This document shows positions 17,041 through 26,424 of a DNA stretch of 64,000 nucleotides, in pieces. This DNA is from Brachybacterium sp042666875. Lineage in GTDB: Bacteria > Actinomycetota > Actinomycetes > Actinomycetales > Dermabacteraceae. How positions within the stretch are numbered: position 1 is the stretch's first letter; every line of letters begins with the position of its first letter. The stretch covers positions 62,001 to 126,000 of the forward strand of contig NZ_JBHTCX010000005.1 of the NCBI RefSeq assembly GCF_042666875.1. The letters run 5' to 3'. The notes beneath the pieces are model-generated. The model saw only the letters and a list, made by a program, of their open reading frames with translations. It was not told the DNA's origin and made no database searches. A program made the translations under genes and the position numbers.

Positions 17041-18498
17041 ATGTCACCGATGCCCTCCGTGAGCTACTCCATCACCATCCGCCTCGAGTTCGCGGCGCGA
17101 TCCGCCGCGGTCAGCGACATCACCGGGCGCATCGAGAGACACGGCGGTTCCGTGACCGCGCTCGATGTCTCCGCCTCCGGGCCGGAGCGCATGCGCGCCG
17201 ACATCACCGTGCTGACCGCCGGCCATGACCACGCCATGGAGGTCGTCGATGATCTCCGGACGATCGAGGGCGTCGAGCTCGGCAAGGTCTCGGATCGCAC
17301 CTTCCTGGCCCACCTCGGCGGCAAGCTCACCGTCGAGTCGAAGATGCCGATCCGGCATCGCGACGACCTCTCGATGGTCTACACGCCGGGCGTCGCCCGC
17401 GTGGTCAAGGCCGTCGCCGAGAACCCCGAGGACGCCCGGCGACTGACCATCAAGCGCAACACCGTCGCCGTCGTCTCCGACGGCTCCGCGATCCTCGGGC
17501 TGGGAGACCTCGGCCCGCTGGCCGCGATGCCCGTGATGGAGGGCAAGGCCGCGCTGTTCAAGCGGTTCGCCGGCATCGACGCCTTCCCGATCTGCCTGGA
17601 CGCGCACTCGGTCGACGACATCGTCGCCCATGTCAAGGCGATCGCCCCCGTGTTCGCGGGCATCAACCTCGAGGACATCTCCGCCCCGCGCTGCTTCGAG
17701 ATCGAGGACCGTCTGCGCGCCGAACTGGACATCCCCGTCTTCCACGACGACCAGCACGGCACTGCGATCGTCGTCGTGGCCGCCCTGCGAAATGCCCTCC
17801 GCGTCGTCGAGAAGGACCTGACCACCGCTCGCATCGTCCTGGCCGGGGCCGGCGCGGCCGGTACCGCGATCCTGCGCCTGCTGCGCGCCGCCGGCGCGCG
17901 CGACGTCGTGGTCACCGACATCGACGGCATCATCCATGAGGGCCGTGAGAACCTCGCCGGTCGCCTGCCGTGGATCGCGGAGGTCACCAATCCTCGCGAG
18001 CTCACCGGGACCATCGGTGACGCGATCGAGGGGGCCGACGTCTTCATCGGCGTCAGTGCCGGCAACATCCTCACCGCACAGGACGTCTCGACCATGGCCG
18101 AGCGCTCGGTCGTCTTCGCGATGGCCAACCCCACCCCGGAGATCGACCCGTCCGAGGCCGCGAAGTACGCCGAAGTGGTCGCCACGGGCCGCAGCGACTT
18201 CGCCAACCAGATCAACAACGTGCTCGCCTTCCCCGGGGTGTTCCGCGGACTGCTGGACGCCCATGCCACGCGGGTCACCGACCGGATGCTGCTGGCGGCG
18301 GCCAACGCGCTGGCCGACGTCGTCACCGCCGAGGAGCTGAATCCGACCTACATCGTGCCCAGCGTCTTCCACGACGGGGTCACCAAATCCGTCGCGGGGG
18401 CGGTGGAGCAGGTGGCCCGGGAGGACGCCGGAACGGTGGACACGATCACGGGCGCGATGCCCACGGTCTACGCGGACGAGATCACGCTGAACGGCTGA
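17041..18498 (+). CDS. NAD(P)-dependent malic enzyme with N-terminal ACT domain
   Basis: 485 residues. The N-terminal 80 (SYSITIRLEF, DITGRIERHGGSVTALDV) form an ACT-like domain that may bind a small regulatory ligand. The malic-enzyme part has YTPGVARV, LGLGDLGPLAAMPVMEGKA, FHDDQHGTA and the Rossmann motif VLAGAGAAGTAIL, with RSDFANQINNVLAFPG near the end. It decarboxylates malate to pyruvate, linking the TCA cycle to gluconeogenesis and making NAD(P)H. The start looks leaderless. Cofactor preference was not determined. Confidence 0.93.
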   Translation: MSPMPSVSYSITIRLEFAARSAAVSDITGRIERHGGSVTALDVSASGPERMRADITVLTAGHDHAMEVVDDLRTIEGVELGKVSDRTFLAHLGGKLTVESKMPIRHRDDLSMVYTPGVARVVKAVAENPEDARRLTIKRNTVAVVSDGSAILGLGDLGPLAAMPVMEGKAALFKRFAGIDAFPICLDAHSVDDIVAHVKAIAPVFAGINLEDISAPRCFEIEDRLRAELDIPVFHDDQHGTAIVVVAALRNALRVVEKDLTTARIVLAGAGAAGTAILRLLRAAGARDVVVTDIDGIIHEGRENLAGRLPWIAEVTNPRELTGTIGDAIEGADVFIGVSAGNILTAQDVSTMAERSVVFAMANPTPEIDPSEAAKYAEVVATGRSDFANQINNVLAFPGVFRGLLDAHATRVTDRMLLAAANALADVVTAEELNPTYIVPSVFHDGVTKSVAGAVEQVAREDAGTVDTITGAMPTVYADEITLNG

Positions 18499-18529
18499 GC
18501 TGCCGAACGGCTGACCCTCCGCCGAGGCG

Positions 18530-19012
18530 TCAGTGCTGGGAGGCGGTCTCCCCGCGCTCCTGGTCCCTCTCGCCGAGAGGATCGTGCTCCGCGGCGTCCC
18601 GGTGGCGCCGACGCTCTGCGAGCCACAGGCCCACGCCGAGGGCGATGCCGATGACGTCGGCGAGGAGGTCGCCGCCCTCCGCGGCGCGTTCGGGCAGGGC
18701 GATCAGCTGGATGAGCTCGATCAGCAGCGCGTGGACGAACGCGGCGATCACCACCCATCCGATGGGGAATCGTCTGTGCGGTGCCAGCAGGCGGCCGGCC
18801 GCCCAGACGAGCAGGGCGAAGAGCAGCAGGTGAACTGCCTTGTCCAGGCCGGGGACGCCGGCGCCCGGGGTGCCCGCGGGAATCGAGGGCAGATAGAAGC
18901 TGACGTTCGCCACGATCGCCAGGGCGAGCAGACCGACGCGCCACGGCAGGGAGCCGCCCACCCGTCGGACCTCGTGCGGGAGACGGCGGAGGAACTCGGC
19001 GACAGCGTCCAT
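18530..19012 (-). CDS. VanZ family membrane protein
   Basis: 160 residues from the ATG at 19012. Four hydrophobic segments with the VanZ pattern are visible: LDKAVHLLLFALLVWAAGRL, then a WVVIAAFVHALLIELIQ segment with the conserved Glu, and GGDLLADVIGIALGVGLWLA with conserved Asp. The tail is charged. VanZ of Enterococcus gives low-level teicoplanin resistance, but the general family role is unclear, so no resistance is implied. It converges with the malic enzyme gene, 31 bases away. Confidence 0.8.
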   Translation of the reverse strand: MDAVAEFLRRLPHEVRRVGGSLPWRVGLLALAIVANVSFYLPSIPAGTPGAGVPGLDKAVHLLLFALLVWAAGRLLAPHRRFPIGWVVIAAFVHALLIELIQLIALPERAAEGGDLLADVIGIALGVGLWLAERRRHRDAAEHDPLGERDQERGETASQH

Positions 19013-19101
19013 GGCGGGCATTGTTCCAGGGGTGACGCCTGTCTCCGTGGAGGCTGGGCCGCTAAGCTCGCCCCAGCACGACATCGACCGAGGGAGTTGC
19101 C

Positions 19102-19476
19102 ATGTCCTCCAGCACGTCCGATCCGTCCCGGATGGACCCGTACAGCGATGACCCGGGCGCGTCACCGGGCAGCACCGCGGTCCTCGACCGGCAGCTGCAG
19201 GAGCAGGAGCAGACCACCGACGACGGTGACCATGACCGGTTCGCCCACTACGTGCGCAAGGACAAGATCACTCAGGCGGCGCTGGACGGCACGCCCGTGA
19301 TCGCGCTGTGCGGCAAGGTGTGGGTCCCCGGGCGCTCGCCCGACAAGTACCCGGTGTGCCCCGAGTGCAAGGAGATCTACGAGGGCATGCGCGAACCGCA
19401 GGACGGCGGCGGCGACGGCAGGGGCGGCTCCGGGCGCGGCGGCGGCTTCCGGGGCTTCTTCGGCGGGCGGCGCTGA
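19102..19476 (+). CDS. DUF3039 protein with a CxxC knuckle
   Basis: 124 residues with GAGGGAG upstream of the ATG. The core is HYVRKDKITQAALDGTPVIALCGKVWVP, then YPVCPECKEIY, the DUF3039 pattern. The Cys in ALCGK with VCPEC could bind zinc or iron. The C-terminus is Gly/Arg-rich (about 90-124). The family is widespread in actinobacteria and its function is unknown. It is followed by a helicase in the same direction; that pairing is common in the group. A TAAGCT -10-like box lies at 19063-19068. Confidence 0.85.
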   Translation: MSSSTSDPSRMDPYSDDPGASPGSTAVLDRQLQEQEQTTDDGDHDRFAHYVRKDKITQAALDGTPVIALCGKVWVPGRSPDKYPVCPECKEIYEGMREPQDGGGDGRGGSGRGGGFRGFFGGRR

Positions 19477-19547
19477 GGGAGAGCTGACTTCCTCACATCG
19501 GACCCGGCGGCGGGTCGTCGTACCGCGGCGGTACCGTGGTGCACGCT

Positions 19548-21353
19548 GTGAATACCTCCCCCCTGTTCTCCGCGAACGATCCCCGCCAGCCCTCCGAGGC
19601 GGCCGCGCGATCGCTGCCGCCGGCCTACCCCGAACGCGCCGCCTGGGGCACGGTTCCCAAGCTGCGCGCCTGGCAGTCCGAGGCGCTCGAGCTCTACCGC
19701 AGCACCGCCCCGAAGGACTTCCTGGCCGTCGCGACCCCGGGCGCCGGTAAGACCACCTTCGCCCTGCAGGTCGCCGCCGGCCTGCTCTCCGAGGGCACCG
19801 TCCGGCGCATCACGGTGGTCGCGCCGACGGAGCATCTGAAGACGCAGTGGGCCGACGCCGCCGCCCGCGTCGGCATCTCCCTGGACCCGAACTTCACCAA
19901 TGCCCAGGGCGCTCACGGCTCCCACTACCAGGGCGTCGCGGTGACGTACGCCCAGGTGGGCATGCATCCCGCGCTGCATCGGGCCCGCACCGAGGCCGAT
20001 CGCACCCTGGTGATCCTCGACGAGATCCACCACGCCGGCGACTCACTGACCTGGGGCGACGGCGTGCGCGAGGCGTTCGACCCCGCGACGAGGCGCCTGG
20101 CGCTGACAGGTACGCCCTTCCGTTCCGACTCCTCGCAGATCCCGTTCGTCACCTACGAGGACGACGGCCAGGGCTTTTTGCGCTCCAAGGCGGATTACGT
20201 CTACGGATACGGGGAGGCGCTGCGCGATCACGTGGTCCGCCCCGTGCTGTTCATGACCTACTCGGGCCGGATGCACTGGCGCACCAAGGCCGGTGACGAG
20301 GTCTCCGCGCAGCTCGGGGCGATGGAGACCAAGGACATCACCCAGCAGGCCTGGCGCACCGCGCTGGACCCCAAGGGGGAGTGGATCCAGTCGGTGCTCT
20401 CGGCCGCGGACCGGCGGCTGACCGAGCTGCGCCGCCATGTCCCCGACGCCGGCGGCCTGGTGATCGCGACCGACCAGAAGGCCGCCCGCGCCTACGCCGC
20501 GACCCTGCAGGAGATCTGCGGCCAGGAACCCACCGTCGTCCTGTCCGACGATGCCGGCGCCGGCCGGCGCATCGAGGCCTTCTCCGAGTCCGACGATCGC
20601 TGGATGGTCGCAGTGCGCATGGTCTCCGAGGGCGTGGACGTGCCGCGCCTGGCCGTGGGCGTCTACGCCACCTCCACGGCGACCCCCATGTTCTTCGCCC
20701 AGGCCGTGGGCCGCTTCGTGCGCTCTCGGACCCGCGGCGAGACGGCCAGCGTGTTCCTGCCGACGGTGCCGATCCTGATGGCCCACGCCGGCGAGCTCGA
20801 GGCCGAGCGCGACCACGTGCTGGACCGTCGGCCCGACGAGGGCGACGAGGTCACGGGCCTCGACGAGAGCCTCATCGAGCAGGCGAACCGCTCCGAGAAG
20901 GCCAGCGAGGACCTCGAGATGTCCTTCGAGGCGCTGGAGTCCGAGGCGTCCTTCGACCGGGTCCTGTTCGACGGCGGCGAGTACGGCGCCGGGGGCATGG
21001 CCGGCAGCGAGGACGAGCAAGGATTCCTCGGCATCCCGGGCCTGCTGGATGCGGACCAGATGCGCACCGTCCTCCAGCAGCAGCAGGCCGAGCAGCAGGC
21101 CCGCCGTCAGCGCAGCGGGCCCGCCGAGCAGCCGCAGACGCCGGGCGTGGTGGATCATCGCCGGCTCATGGAGCTGCGCAAGGAGCTCAGCACCCTGGTC
21201 TCGGCCTGGTCGCGGAAGTCCGGCACTCCCCACGGATCGGTGCACAACACGCTGCGCAGCCGCAGCGGCGGGCCGGCGGTCGCCCAGGCCAGTGCCGAGC
21301 AGATCCAGGCGCGCATCGACATCGTGCGCGGCTGGTTCGTCGGCCGTCGCTGA
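19548..21353 (+). CDS. DEAD/DEAH-box helicase (superfamily 2)
   Basis: 601 residues from the GTG at 19548; GTGs at 19536 and 19539 are alternatives, and none has a clear SD. Motifs: Walker A VATPGAGKTTFAL, TVVAPTEHLKTQW (Ia), VILDEIHHAGD (II, DEIH), ALTGTPFRSD (III), and QAVGRFVRSRTRG (VI). The C-terminal 150 residues are Glu/Gln-rich and conserved only locally. The RecA-like architecture resembles RadD/UvrB-like SF2 nucleic-acid enzymes. The role is unknown. It sits between DUF3039 and pncB. Confidence 0.88.
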   Translation: MNTSPLFSANDPRQPSEAAARSLPPAYPERAAWGTVPKLRAWQSEALELYRSTAPKDFLAVATPGAGKTTFALQVAAGLLSEGTVRRITVVAPTEHLKTQWADAAARVGISLDPNFTNAQGAHGSHYQGVAVTYAQVGMHPALHRARTEADRTLVILDEIHHAGDSLTWGDGVREAFDPATRRLALTGTPFRSDSSQIPFVTYEDDGQGFLRSKADYVYGYGEALRDHVVRPVLFMTYSGRMHWRTKAGDEVSAQLGAMETKDITQQAWRTALDPKGEWIQSVLSAADRRLTELRRHVPDAGGLVIATDQKAARAYAATLQEICGQEPTVVLSDDAGAGRRIEAFSESDDRWMVAVRMVSEGVDVPRLAVGVYATSTATPMFFAQAVGRFVRSRTRGETASVFLPTVPILMAHAGELEAERDHVLDRRPDEGDEVTGLDESLIEQANRSEKASEDLEMSFEALESEASFDRVLFDGGEYGAGGMAGSEDEQGFLGIPGLLDADQMRTVLQQQQAEQQARRQRSGPAEQPQTPGVVDHRRLMELRKELSTLVSAWSRKSGTPHGSVHNTLRSRSGGPAVAQASAEQIQARIDIVRGWFVGRR

Positions 21354-21374
21354 GGGGCGCTGCCGGTCAGCGCG

Positions 21375-22763
21375 TCAGCGCAGAACCCGTGCCGCCTCGA
21401 CGCCGTCGGTGACGGTGGGGATGGCGATCGGGCCGTCGGGCCCGTCGTCGGCCGGCAGATCCAGTTCGCGGATCGAGTCCGCGTGCCGCTGACGCGCCTT
21501 CTCGACCCGCTCCGGGGGACGCAACGGGTCCGTCGGCTCGCCGCCGAGGATCATCGGGACCTGCAGGGGGCGCAGATTCGTGCGGCTCCAGTCCGGGTTG
21601 GCCTCGGCCGCCAGCAGCTCCGCGGTCAGCTCCCGTTCGAACTCGGCGATCTCCGCCTCGCCGGGCAGCACCAGCTCCGCGTGGGCGCGGTCGCCCACCA
21701 ACATCCGGAAGGCACGCTTGCCGGCGCCGAGCGTCGCCTTGTCCAGCGACTGCTTGCCGACGGGGTGCATCTGCCCGTCGGCCCCCTCGCGCTCGACCAG
21801 CTTGTACACGAACCCGGGCGCGGGGTGGCCGCCGCCGGTGACCAGGCGGGTGCCGATGCCGTAGCCGTCCAGCGGGGAGGAGGCCAGCTCCTCGACGCGG
21901 TACTCGTCCAGATCCCCGGTGGCGGTGACGCGGGTCGTCGTCGCCCCGAGCGAATCGAGCAGTCGACGGACCTCGCCGGCCTGCTCGGCGAGATCGCCGG
22001 AATCCAGTCTCACCGCTCCGAGCTCCGGCCCGGCGAGGTCCACCGCGGTGCGGATCGCGGTCTCCACGTCGTAGGTGTCCACCAGCACCGTCGTGCCGGT
22101 TCCCTGGGAGACCAGCTGGGCGCGGAAGGCCTCCTCCTCGCTGTCGAACAGCAGCGTGAAGGAATGCGCCGCGGTGCCGGCGACGGGGATCCGGTAGTGC
22201 GCGCCGGCCGCGAGGTTCGAGGTGGAGGCGAAGCCGACGACGTAGGCGGCGCGGGCGGCGGCGATGGCGGCGTCCTCGTGGACGCGGCGCCCACCCATCT
22301 CGATGCAGGGGCGGCCGCGGGCCGCGGTGATCATGCGCGAGCCGGCCGAGGCGATCCCGCTGTCGTGGTTGAGGATCGAGAGCACCACCGTCTCCAGGAT
22401 CACCGCGTCCTCGAAGGTGCCCTCGACGCGCAGCACGGGGGAGCTGGGGAAGAACAGCTCACCTTCCTCGTAGCCGTGGACGTCACCGGAGAAGCGGTAC
22501 CGGGCCAGATGCTCCAGCGTGTCCTCGTCCAGCACGCCCGCCCCGCGCAGATAGCGCAGATCGGCGTCGTCGAAACGGAAGTCGGCGATCGCGTCGAGCA
22601 CGCGGCCGGTGCCGGCGAGAACGCCGTAGCGGCGGCCCTCGGGCAGGGAACGGGTGAACACCTCGAAGACGCAGCGTCGCGACGCGGTGCCGGCCCGGCG
22701 GGCAGCTTGCACCATCGTCAGCTCGTAGAGGTCGGTGAGCAGGGCGGAAGTCACAGTGTCCAC
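21375..22763 (-). CDS. pncB: Nicotinate phosphoribosyltransferase
   Basis: About 462 residues from the GTG at 22763; the GTG at 22754 is equally possible and neither has a strong SD. Signatures include SALLTDLYELTMVQAARRAG, AYVVGFASTSNLAAG, VRLDSGDLAEQAGEVR and GTRLVTGGGHPAPGFVYKLV. The enzyme makes nicotinate mononucleotide from nicotinate and PRPP, the salvage entry to NAD. It is divergent from clpS, and the promoter region lies within about 100 bases. Confidence 0.94.
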   Translation of the reverse strand: MDTVTSALLTDLYELTMVQAARRAGTASRRCVFEVFTRSLPEGRRYGVLAGTGRVLDAIADFRFDDADLRYLRGAGVLDEDTLEHLARYRFSGDVHGYEEGELFFPSSPVLRVEGTFEDAVILETVVLSILNHDSGIASAGSRMITAARGRPCIEMGGRRVHEDAAIAAARAAYVVGFASTSNLAAGAHYRIPVAGTAAHSFTLLFDSEEEAFRAQLVSQGTGTTVLVDTYDVETAIRTAVDLAGPELGAVRLDSGDLAEQAGEVRRLLDSLGATTTRVTATGDLDEYRVEELASSPLDGYGIGTRLVTGGGHPAPGFVYKLVEREGADGQMHPVGKQSLDKATLGAGKRAFRMLVGDRAHAELVLPGEAEIAEFERELTAELLAAEANPDWSRTNLRPLQVPMILGGEPTDPLRPPERVEKARQRHADSIRELDLPADDGPDGPIAIPTVTDGVEAARVLR

Positions 22764-22866
22764 CGTAATGCGTGCCGGGCCAGCAGATCGTCGGGCGCGC
22801 CCCGTAGACTCGACGGGCACCGCGTCCCGGCAGATCGGGACGTGGCGGGACACAGGAGGAGCACGA

Positions 22867-23190
22867 ATGCCGGTCGAGCTGCCGCGGGCTGAGCCCGACA
22901 CGGGCTCGCTGACCGATCTCTCCCACAGCAACCAGCTGACGATGGATGCCGAGGGGCCCTGGTGCACGGTGGTCTGGAACGACCCCGTGAACCTGATGAG
23001 CTACGTCACCTTCGTCTTCCGCCGCTACTTCGGGTACTCGCGCCTGGTCGCCGAGCAGCTCATGACACAGGTCCATGAGGAGGGACGGGCGATCGTCTCG
23101 CGCGGGTCCCGCGAACGCATGGAGACCGACGTGCAGGCCATGCATTCCTACGGCCTGCGGGCCACGCTGGAGAAGGCGGAGGAGGACTGA
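22867..23190 (+). CDS. clpS: ATP-dependent Clp protease adaptor ClpS
   Basis: 107 residues, the family size. AGGAGG at 22854-22859 lies seven bases before the ATG. The core WCTVVWNDPVNLMSYVTFVF holds the N-end-rule binding pocket (Asn-Asp-x-x-Asn and Met), followed by MTQVHEEGRAIVSRGSRERME. ClpS hands substrates with destabilising N-termini to ClpAP or ClpC. Its stop codon overlaps the ATG of the DUF2017 gene (TGATG), as is usual in actinobacteria. Confidence 0.96.
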   Translation: MPVELPRAEPDTGSLTDLSHSNQLTMDAEGPWCTVVWNDPVNLMSYVTFVFRRYFGYSRLVAEQLMTQVHEEGRAIVSRGSRERMETDVQAMHSYGLRATLEKAEED

Positions 23191-23822
23191 TGGCGCATGC
23201 GTTCCGCCGTCGGCCCGACGGCTCCCTGGCCTGCCGGCTCGACGGCGAGGAGAAGGCGATCATCGCCCAGGTCGCCCAGGAGACCGCGGAGCTGATCCGC
23301 GGCGACCTCGGGATCGACTCGGACGCCGATCCGCTGCGTCGTGCCGCCGAGAGCGAGGACCCGCTGCGCCGGCTCGAGGCCGAGTTCGCAGGCCGCGATG
23401 CCCGCGAGCCCGCGGACTCCGCCGTCAAGCGCCTGTTCCCGGCGGCCTCTGAGGATCCGACGCTCGCCGCCGAGTACCGCCGGCTGGGTCAGCAGGACCT
23501 CGCCGACGGCAAGCTCGCCGACCTCCGCCGCGTGATGGCGATCCTGGACGCCAGCGGCAGCGAGCACAGCGAGGTCGTGCTGGACGATGACGACGCCCTG
23601 GCGGTGCTGCGCGCGCTGAACGACGTGCGGATCGTGCTCGCGGACCGTCTGGACCTCCAGCGCGACGGCGACTTCGACACCGTGCGGATGCTGCAGCAGA
23701 TCGGCGAGCGCGTGGAGGGGGCGAGCGAGACCGACGACGACACCGTCGGCTCCGACATCGTCATCGCCGTCTACGAGCTGCTGTCGTGGCTGCAGGAGAG
23801 CCTGCTGCGGGCATTGGACTGA
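23190..23822 (+). CDS. DUF2017 family protein
   Basis: 210 residues. It overlaps clpS by one base and is translationally coupled. Acidic and helical throughout (ETAELIRGDLGIDSDADPL; EYRRLGQQDLADGKLADL; a C-terminal VYELLSWLQESLLRALD). The clpS-DUF2017-murI order is conserved in actinobacteria. The function is not known; a link to ClpS or proteolysis is inferred only from synteny. Its last codons form the start of a direct repeat (next entry). Confidence 0.85.
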   Translation: MAHAFRRRPDGSLACRLDGEEKAIIAQVAQETAELIRGDLGIDSDADPLRRAAESEDPLRRLEAEFAGRDAREPADSAVKRLFPAASEDPTLAAEYRRLGQQDLADGKLADLRRVMAILDASGSEHSEVVLDDDDALAVLRALNDVRIVLADRLDLQRDGDFDTVRMLQQIGERVEGASETDDDTVGSDIVIAVYELLSWLQESLLRALD

Positions 23823-23966
23823 ACGACGACCGGCGAACCCGCAGTGGTCCGCGAGGAACGAGCGGGCCGCGCAGGGTGAGCGGGAGGAGTTCAGTCGGTT
23901 GGATAGTGGACTGAGCGACGACCGGTGAGCCCGTCGTGGTCCGCGAGGAACGAGCGGGTCGCGCAG
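23816..23966. repeat. 59-bp imperfect direct repeat, two copies
   Basis: Copy 1 spans 23816-23874 and copy 2 spans 23908-23966, differing at about six positions, with an identical core of about 23 bases (23844-23866). The repeat includes the last codons and stop of the DUF2017 gene, and the second copy is about 75 bases before murI. It has no reading frame of its own and resembles the dispersed intergenic repeats of Micrococcales. It could have arisen by local duplication. Confidence 0.75.
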
Positions 23967-24029
23967 AGGCGCGACTGTGAAACTGCACCCAGTGAGCGCG
24001 CCACGAGTGTTTCGGGGACCCCGCGACAC

Positions 24030-24035
24030 TAGCCT
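24030..24035 (+). promoter_or_regulatory. -10 box of a leaderless transcript (murI)
   Basis: TAGCCT is followed by seven bases and the murI ATG at 24043. No Shine-Dalgarno sequence is present, so the transcript probably begins at or near the start codon. Confidence 0.55.
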
Positions 24036-24042
24036 TGCCGGG

Positions 24043-24855
24043 ATGAACAACGCGCCGATCGGGATCCTCGACTCCGGGGTGGGCGGGCTGACCGTGGCCC
24101 GAGCCATCCTCGACCAGCTGCCGCAGGAGGAGCTGGTCTACATCGGCGACACCGCGCACAGCCCGTACGGGCCCCGCCCCATCGCCGACGTGCGCGCGCT
24201 GGTGCTGGGGATCATGGACGATCTCGTCGAGCACGGCGTGAAGCTGCTGGTGATCGCCTGCAACACCGCCTCGGCCGCCGTGCTGCGCGATGCCCGCGAG
24301 CGCTATCAGCTGCCGGTGGTCGAGGTGATCCAGCCCGCCGTGCGCCGCGCCGTCGCCGCCACCCGCAACAACCGCATCGGCGTGATCGGCACGCAGGGCA
24401 CGGTGACCTCCCGTGCCTACGAGGACGCGTTCGCCGCGGCGCCCGATCTGGAGATCGTCACCCAGGCCTGCCCCCGCTTCGTCGAGTTCGTCGAGAACGG
24501 GGTCACCATGGGCGACGTCGTCGCGGAGGTCGCCGAGGAGTACCTGGCCCCGGTGCGCGAGGCCGGCGTGGACACCCTGGTGCTGGGCTGCACCCACTAC
24601 CCGATGCTCGCCGGCCCCATCAGCTACGCGATGGGACCGGACGTCACCCTGGTCTCCTCCGCCGAGGAGACCGCGCTGGACGTCTACCGCCAGCTGCGCG
24701 GCACCGACCAGCTGCGACAGTCGGAGCGCTCGCCGCGCCACGTCTTCGCCCAGACGGCCGACGGGGACGGCAGCGAGTCCTTCGCCCGCCTCTCGCGCCG
24801 CTTCCTCGGGCCGACGCTCGACATGACCGCCTCCCTGCCGGTGGTCTCGGCATGA
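24043..24855 (+). CDS. murI: Glutamate racemase
   Basis: 270 residues. Both catalytic cysteines are visible: IACNTASAAVL (about residue 73) and LGCTHYPML (about 184). The N-terminal IGILDSGVGGLTVA binds substrate, and YIGDTAHSPYGPR is typical. It makes D-glutamate for peptidoglycan in the cytoplasm. The ATG at 24043 was chosen because it follows a leaderless-type -10 box and matches family N-termini. It heads the operon murI-MBL-rph-rdgB with ATGA overlaps. Confidence 0.96.
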   Translation: MNNAPIGILDSGVGGLTVARAILDQLPQEELVYIGDTAHSPYGPRPIADVRALVLGIMDDLVEHGVKLLVIACNTASAAVLRDARERYQLPVVEVIQPAVRRAVAATRNNRIGVIGTQGTVTSRAYEDAFAAAPDLEIVTQACPRFVEFVENGVTMGDVVAEVAEEYLAPVREAGVDTLVLGCTHYPMLAGPISYAMGPDVTLVSSAEETALDVYRQLRGTDQLRQSERSPRHVFAQTADGDGSESFARLSRRFLGPTLDMTASLPVVSA

Positions 24856-25634
24856 GGCTGACCGTCATCGGCTGCAGCGGCAGCTTCGCCGGCCCCGACA
24901 GCGCCGCCTCCAGCTACCTCATCGAGCAGGAGGACTCCAGCGGCCGCCTCTGGCGGGTGCTGATGGACCTCGGCTCCGGCGCGTTCGGCCCGCTCCAGCG
25001 CGTGATCGACCCGGCGGAGCTGGACGCGGTGATCATCTCCCACCTCCACCCCGATCACTACCTCGACCTCACCGGTCTCGAGGTGTTCTGGGCCTACCAC
25101 GAGCGCGACGACCTCCCGCAGCTGCCGATCCACGCCCCGGAGCCGCTGCCGGACCGGCTCTCAGCGGTGCTGTGCCGTGAGGGGTACGTCCCCGCCGGCG
25201 TCGACGGCGTGCCATTCGCCTACCACGCCCTCGCCGACCGCCGGGACTTCTCCATCGGCCCCCTCGACATCGAGGTGCGCGCGGTGACCCACCCCGTCGA
25301 GGCCTACGGCTTCCGGATCACCGGCGGGGGCGGCGTGCTCGCCTACTCCGGGGACACCGACTCCTGCCCGGCCCTGGACGACCTGGCCGCCGGCGCGGAC
25401 CTCTTCCTGTGCGAGGCCGGGTACATCGAGGGCCGCGACGACCGCTTCAGCGGCGTCCACCTCACCGGCCGCCGCGCCGGGCAGTGCGCGACCCGCGCCG
25501 GCGTCGGGCAGTTGGCGCTGACCCACATCCCGGCCTGGACCGAGCCCGCCGTCACCCTCGCAGAGGCCCGCGCCGCCCACGACGGCCCGATCCAGGTGGT
25601 CCGTCCCATGGATATCCTCGACGTGTCCGCCTGA
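24852..25634 (+). CDS. MBL-fold metallo-hydrolase (RNase Z-like)
   Basis: 260 residues, overlapping the murI stop by ATGA. The metal motif is HLHPDHYLDL (HxHxDH), with later ligands in THPVEAYGF, YSGDTDSCPALDDLA and GVHLTGRRAG. The fold resembles RNase Z/ElaC, but the long exosite for tRNA binding is not obvious, so the substrate is uncertain. Its place between murI and rph in an actinobacterial operon is conserved. A role in RNA processing is plausible by association but inferred. Confidence 0.88.
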   Translation: MRLTVIGCSGSFAGPDSAASSYLIEQEDSSGRLWRVLMDLGSGAFGPLQRVIDPAELDAVIISHLHPDHYLDLTGLEVFWAYHERDDLPQLPIHAPEPLPDRLSAVLCREGYVPAGVDGVPFAYHALADRRDFSIGPLDIEVRAVTHPVEAYGFRITGGGGVLAYSGDTDSCPALDDLAAGADLFLCEAGYIEGRDDRFSGVHLTGRRAGQCATRAGVGQLALTHIPAWTEPAVTLAEARAAHDGPIQVVRPMDILDVSA

Positions 25635-25656
25635 ACATCCCCACGAAGGGAGCTCC

Positions 25657-26424
25657 GTGAGCTCACAGACCCAGACCGAGCCCGCGCCGGCCGGTGACCG
25701 CGTCGACGGCCGCACCCCGGATCAGCTGCGCGAGGTGCGCATCACCCGCGACTGGCTCGACCACGCCGAGGGCAGCGCCCTGATCGAGTTCGGCCGCACC
25801 CGTGTGCTGTGCGCCGCCTCCTTCACCGAGGGCGTGCCGCGGTGGAAGCAGGGCTCCGGCTCGGGCTGGGTCACCGCCGAGTACGCGATGCTCCCGCGCG
25901 CGACCAACTCCCGGTCCCAGCGCGAGAGCGTCAAGGGCAAGATCGGCGGCCGCACCCACGAGATCTCCCGCCTGATCGGCCGCTCCCTGCGCGCGGTCAT
26001 CGACCTCGACGCCCTGGGGGAGAACACGATCCAGCTGGACTGCGACGTGCTCCAGGCCGACGGCGGCACCCGTACCGCCGCGATCACCGGCGCCTACGTC
26101 GCCCTGGCAGACGCGATCGCCTGGGGCAAGCGCCACACCTCCCTCCCCGCCGCCCGGGAGATCCTCACCGACTCCGTCAGCGCCATCAGCGTCGGCATCG
26201 TCGGCGGGCGTCCGCTGCTGGACCTGGAGTACCGCGAGGACGTCGAGGCCGAGACCGACATGAACGTCGTGGTCACCGGCGCCGGGTCCTTCGTCGAGAT
26301 CCAGGGAACCGCCGAGGGCGCCCCCTTCGACCGCACCGAGCTCGGATCCCTGCTCGACCTGGCCACCGGCGGGTGCACCACCCTCGCCGGCATCCAGCGC
26401 GAGGCCCTGGACCAGCCGCGATGA
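25657..26424 (+). CDS. rph: Ribonuclease PH
   Basis: 255 residues from the GTG at 25657, with AAGGGA upstream. Hallmarks are RTPDQLREVRITRDWLDHAEGS, MLPRATNSRSQRE, RLIGRSLRAVIDL and GGTRTAAITGAYVALADA. RNase PH trims tRNA 3' extensions by phosphorolysis. It overlaps rdgB (ATGA). Confidence 0.96.
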   Translation: MSSQTQTEPAPAGDRVDGRTPDQLREVRITRDWLDHAEGSALIEFGRTRVLCAASFTEGVPRWKQGSGSGWVTAEYAMLPRATNSRSQRESVKGKIGGRTHEISRLIGRSLRAVIDLDALGENTIQLDCDVLQADGGTRTAAITGAYVALADAIAWGKRHTSLPAAREILTDSVSAISVGIVGGRPLLDLEYREDVEAETDMNVVVTGAGSFVEIQGTAEGAPFDRTELGSLLDLATGGCTTLAGIQREALDQPR

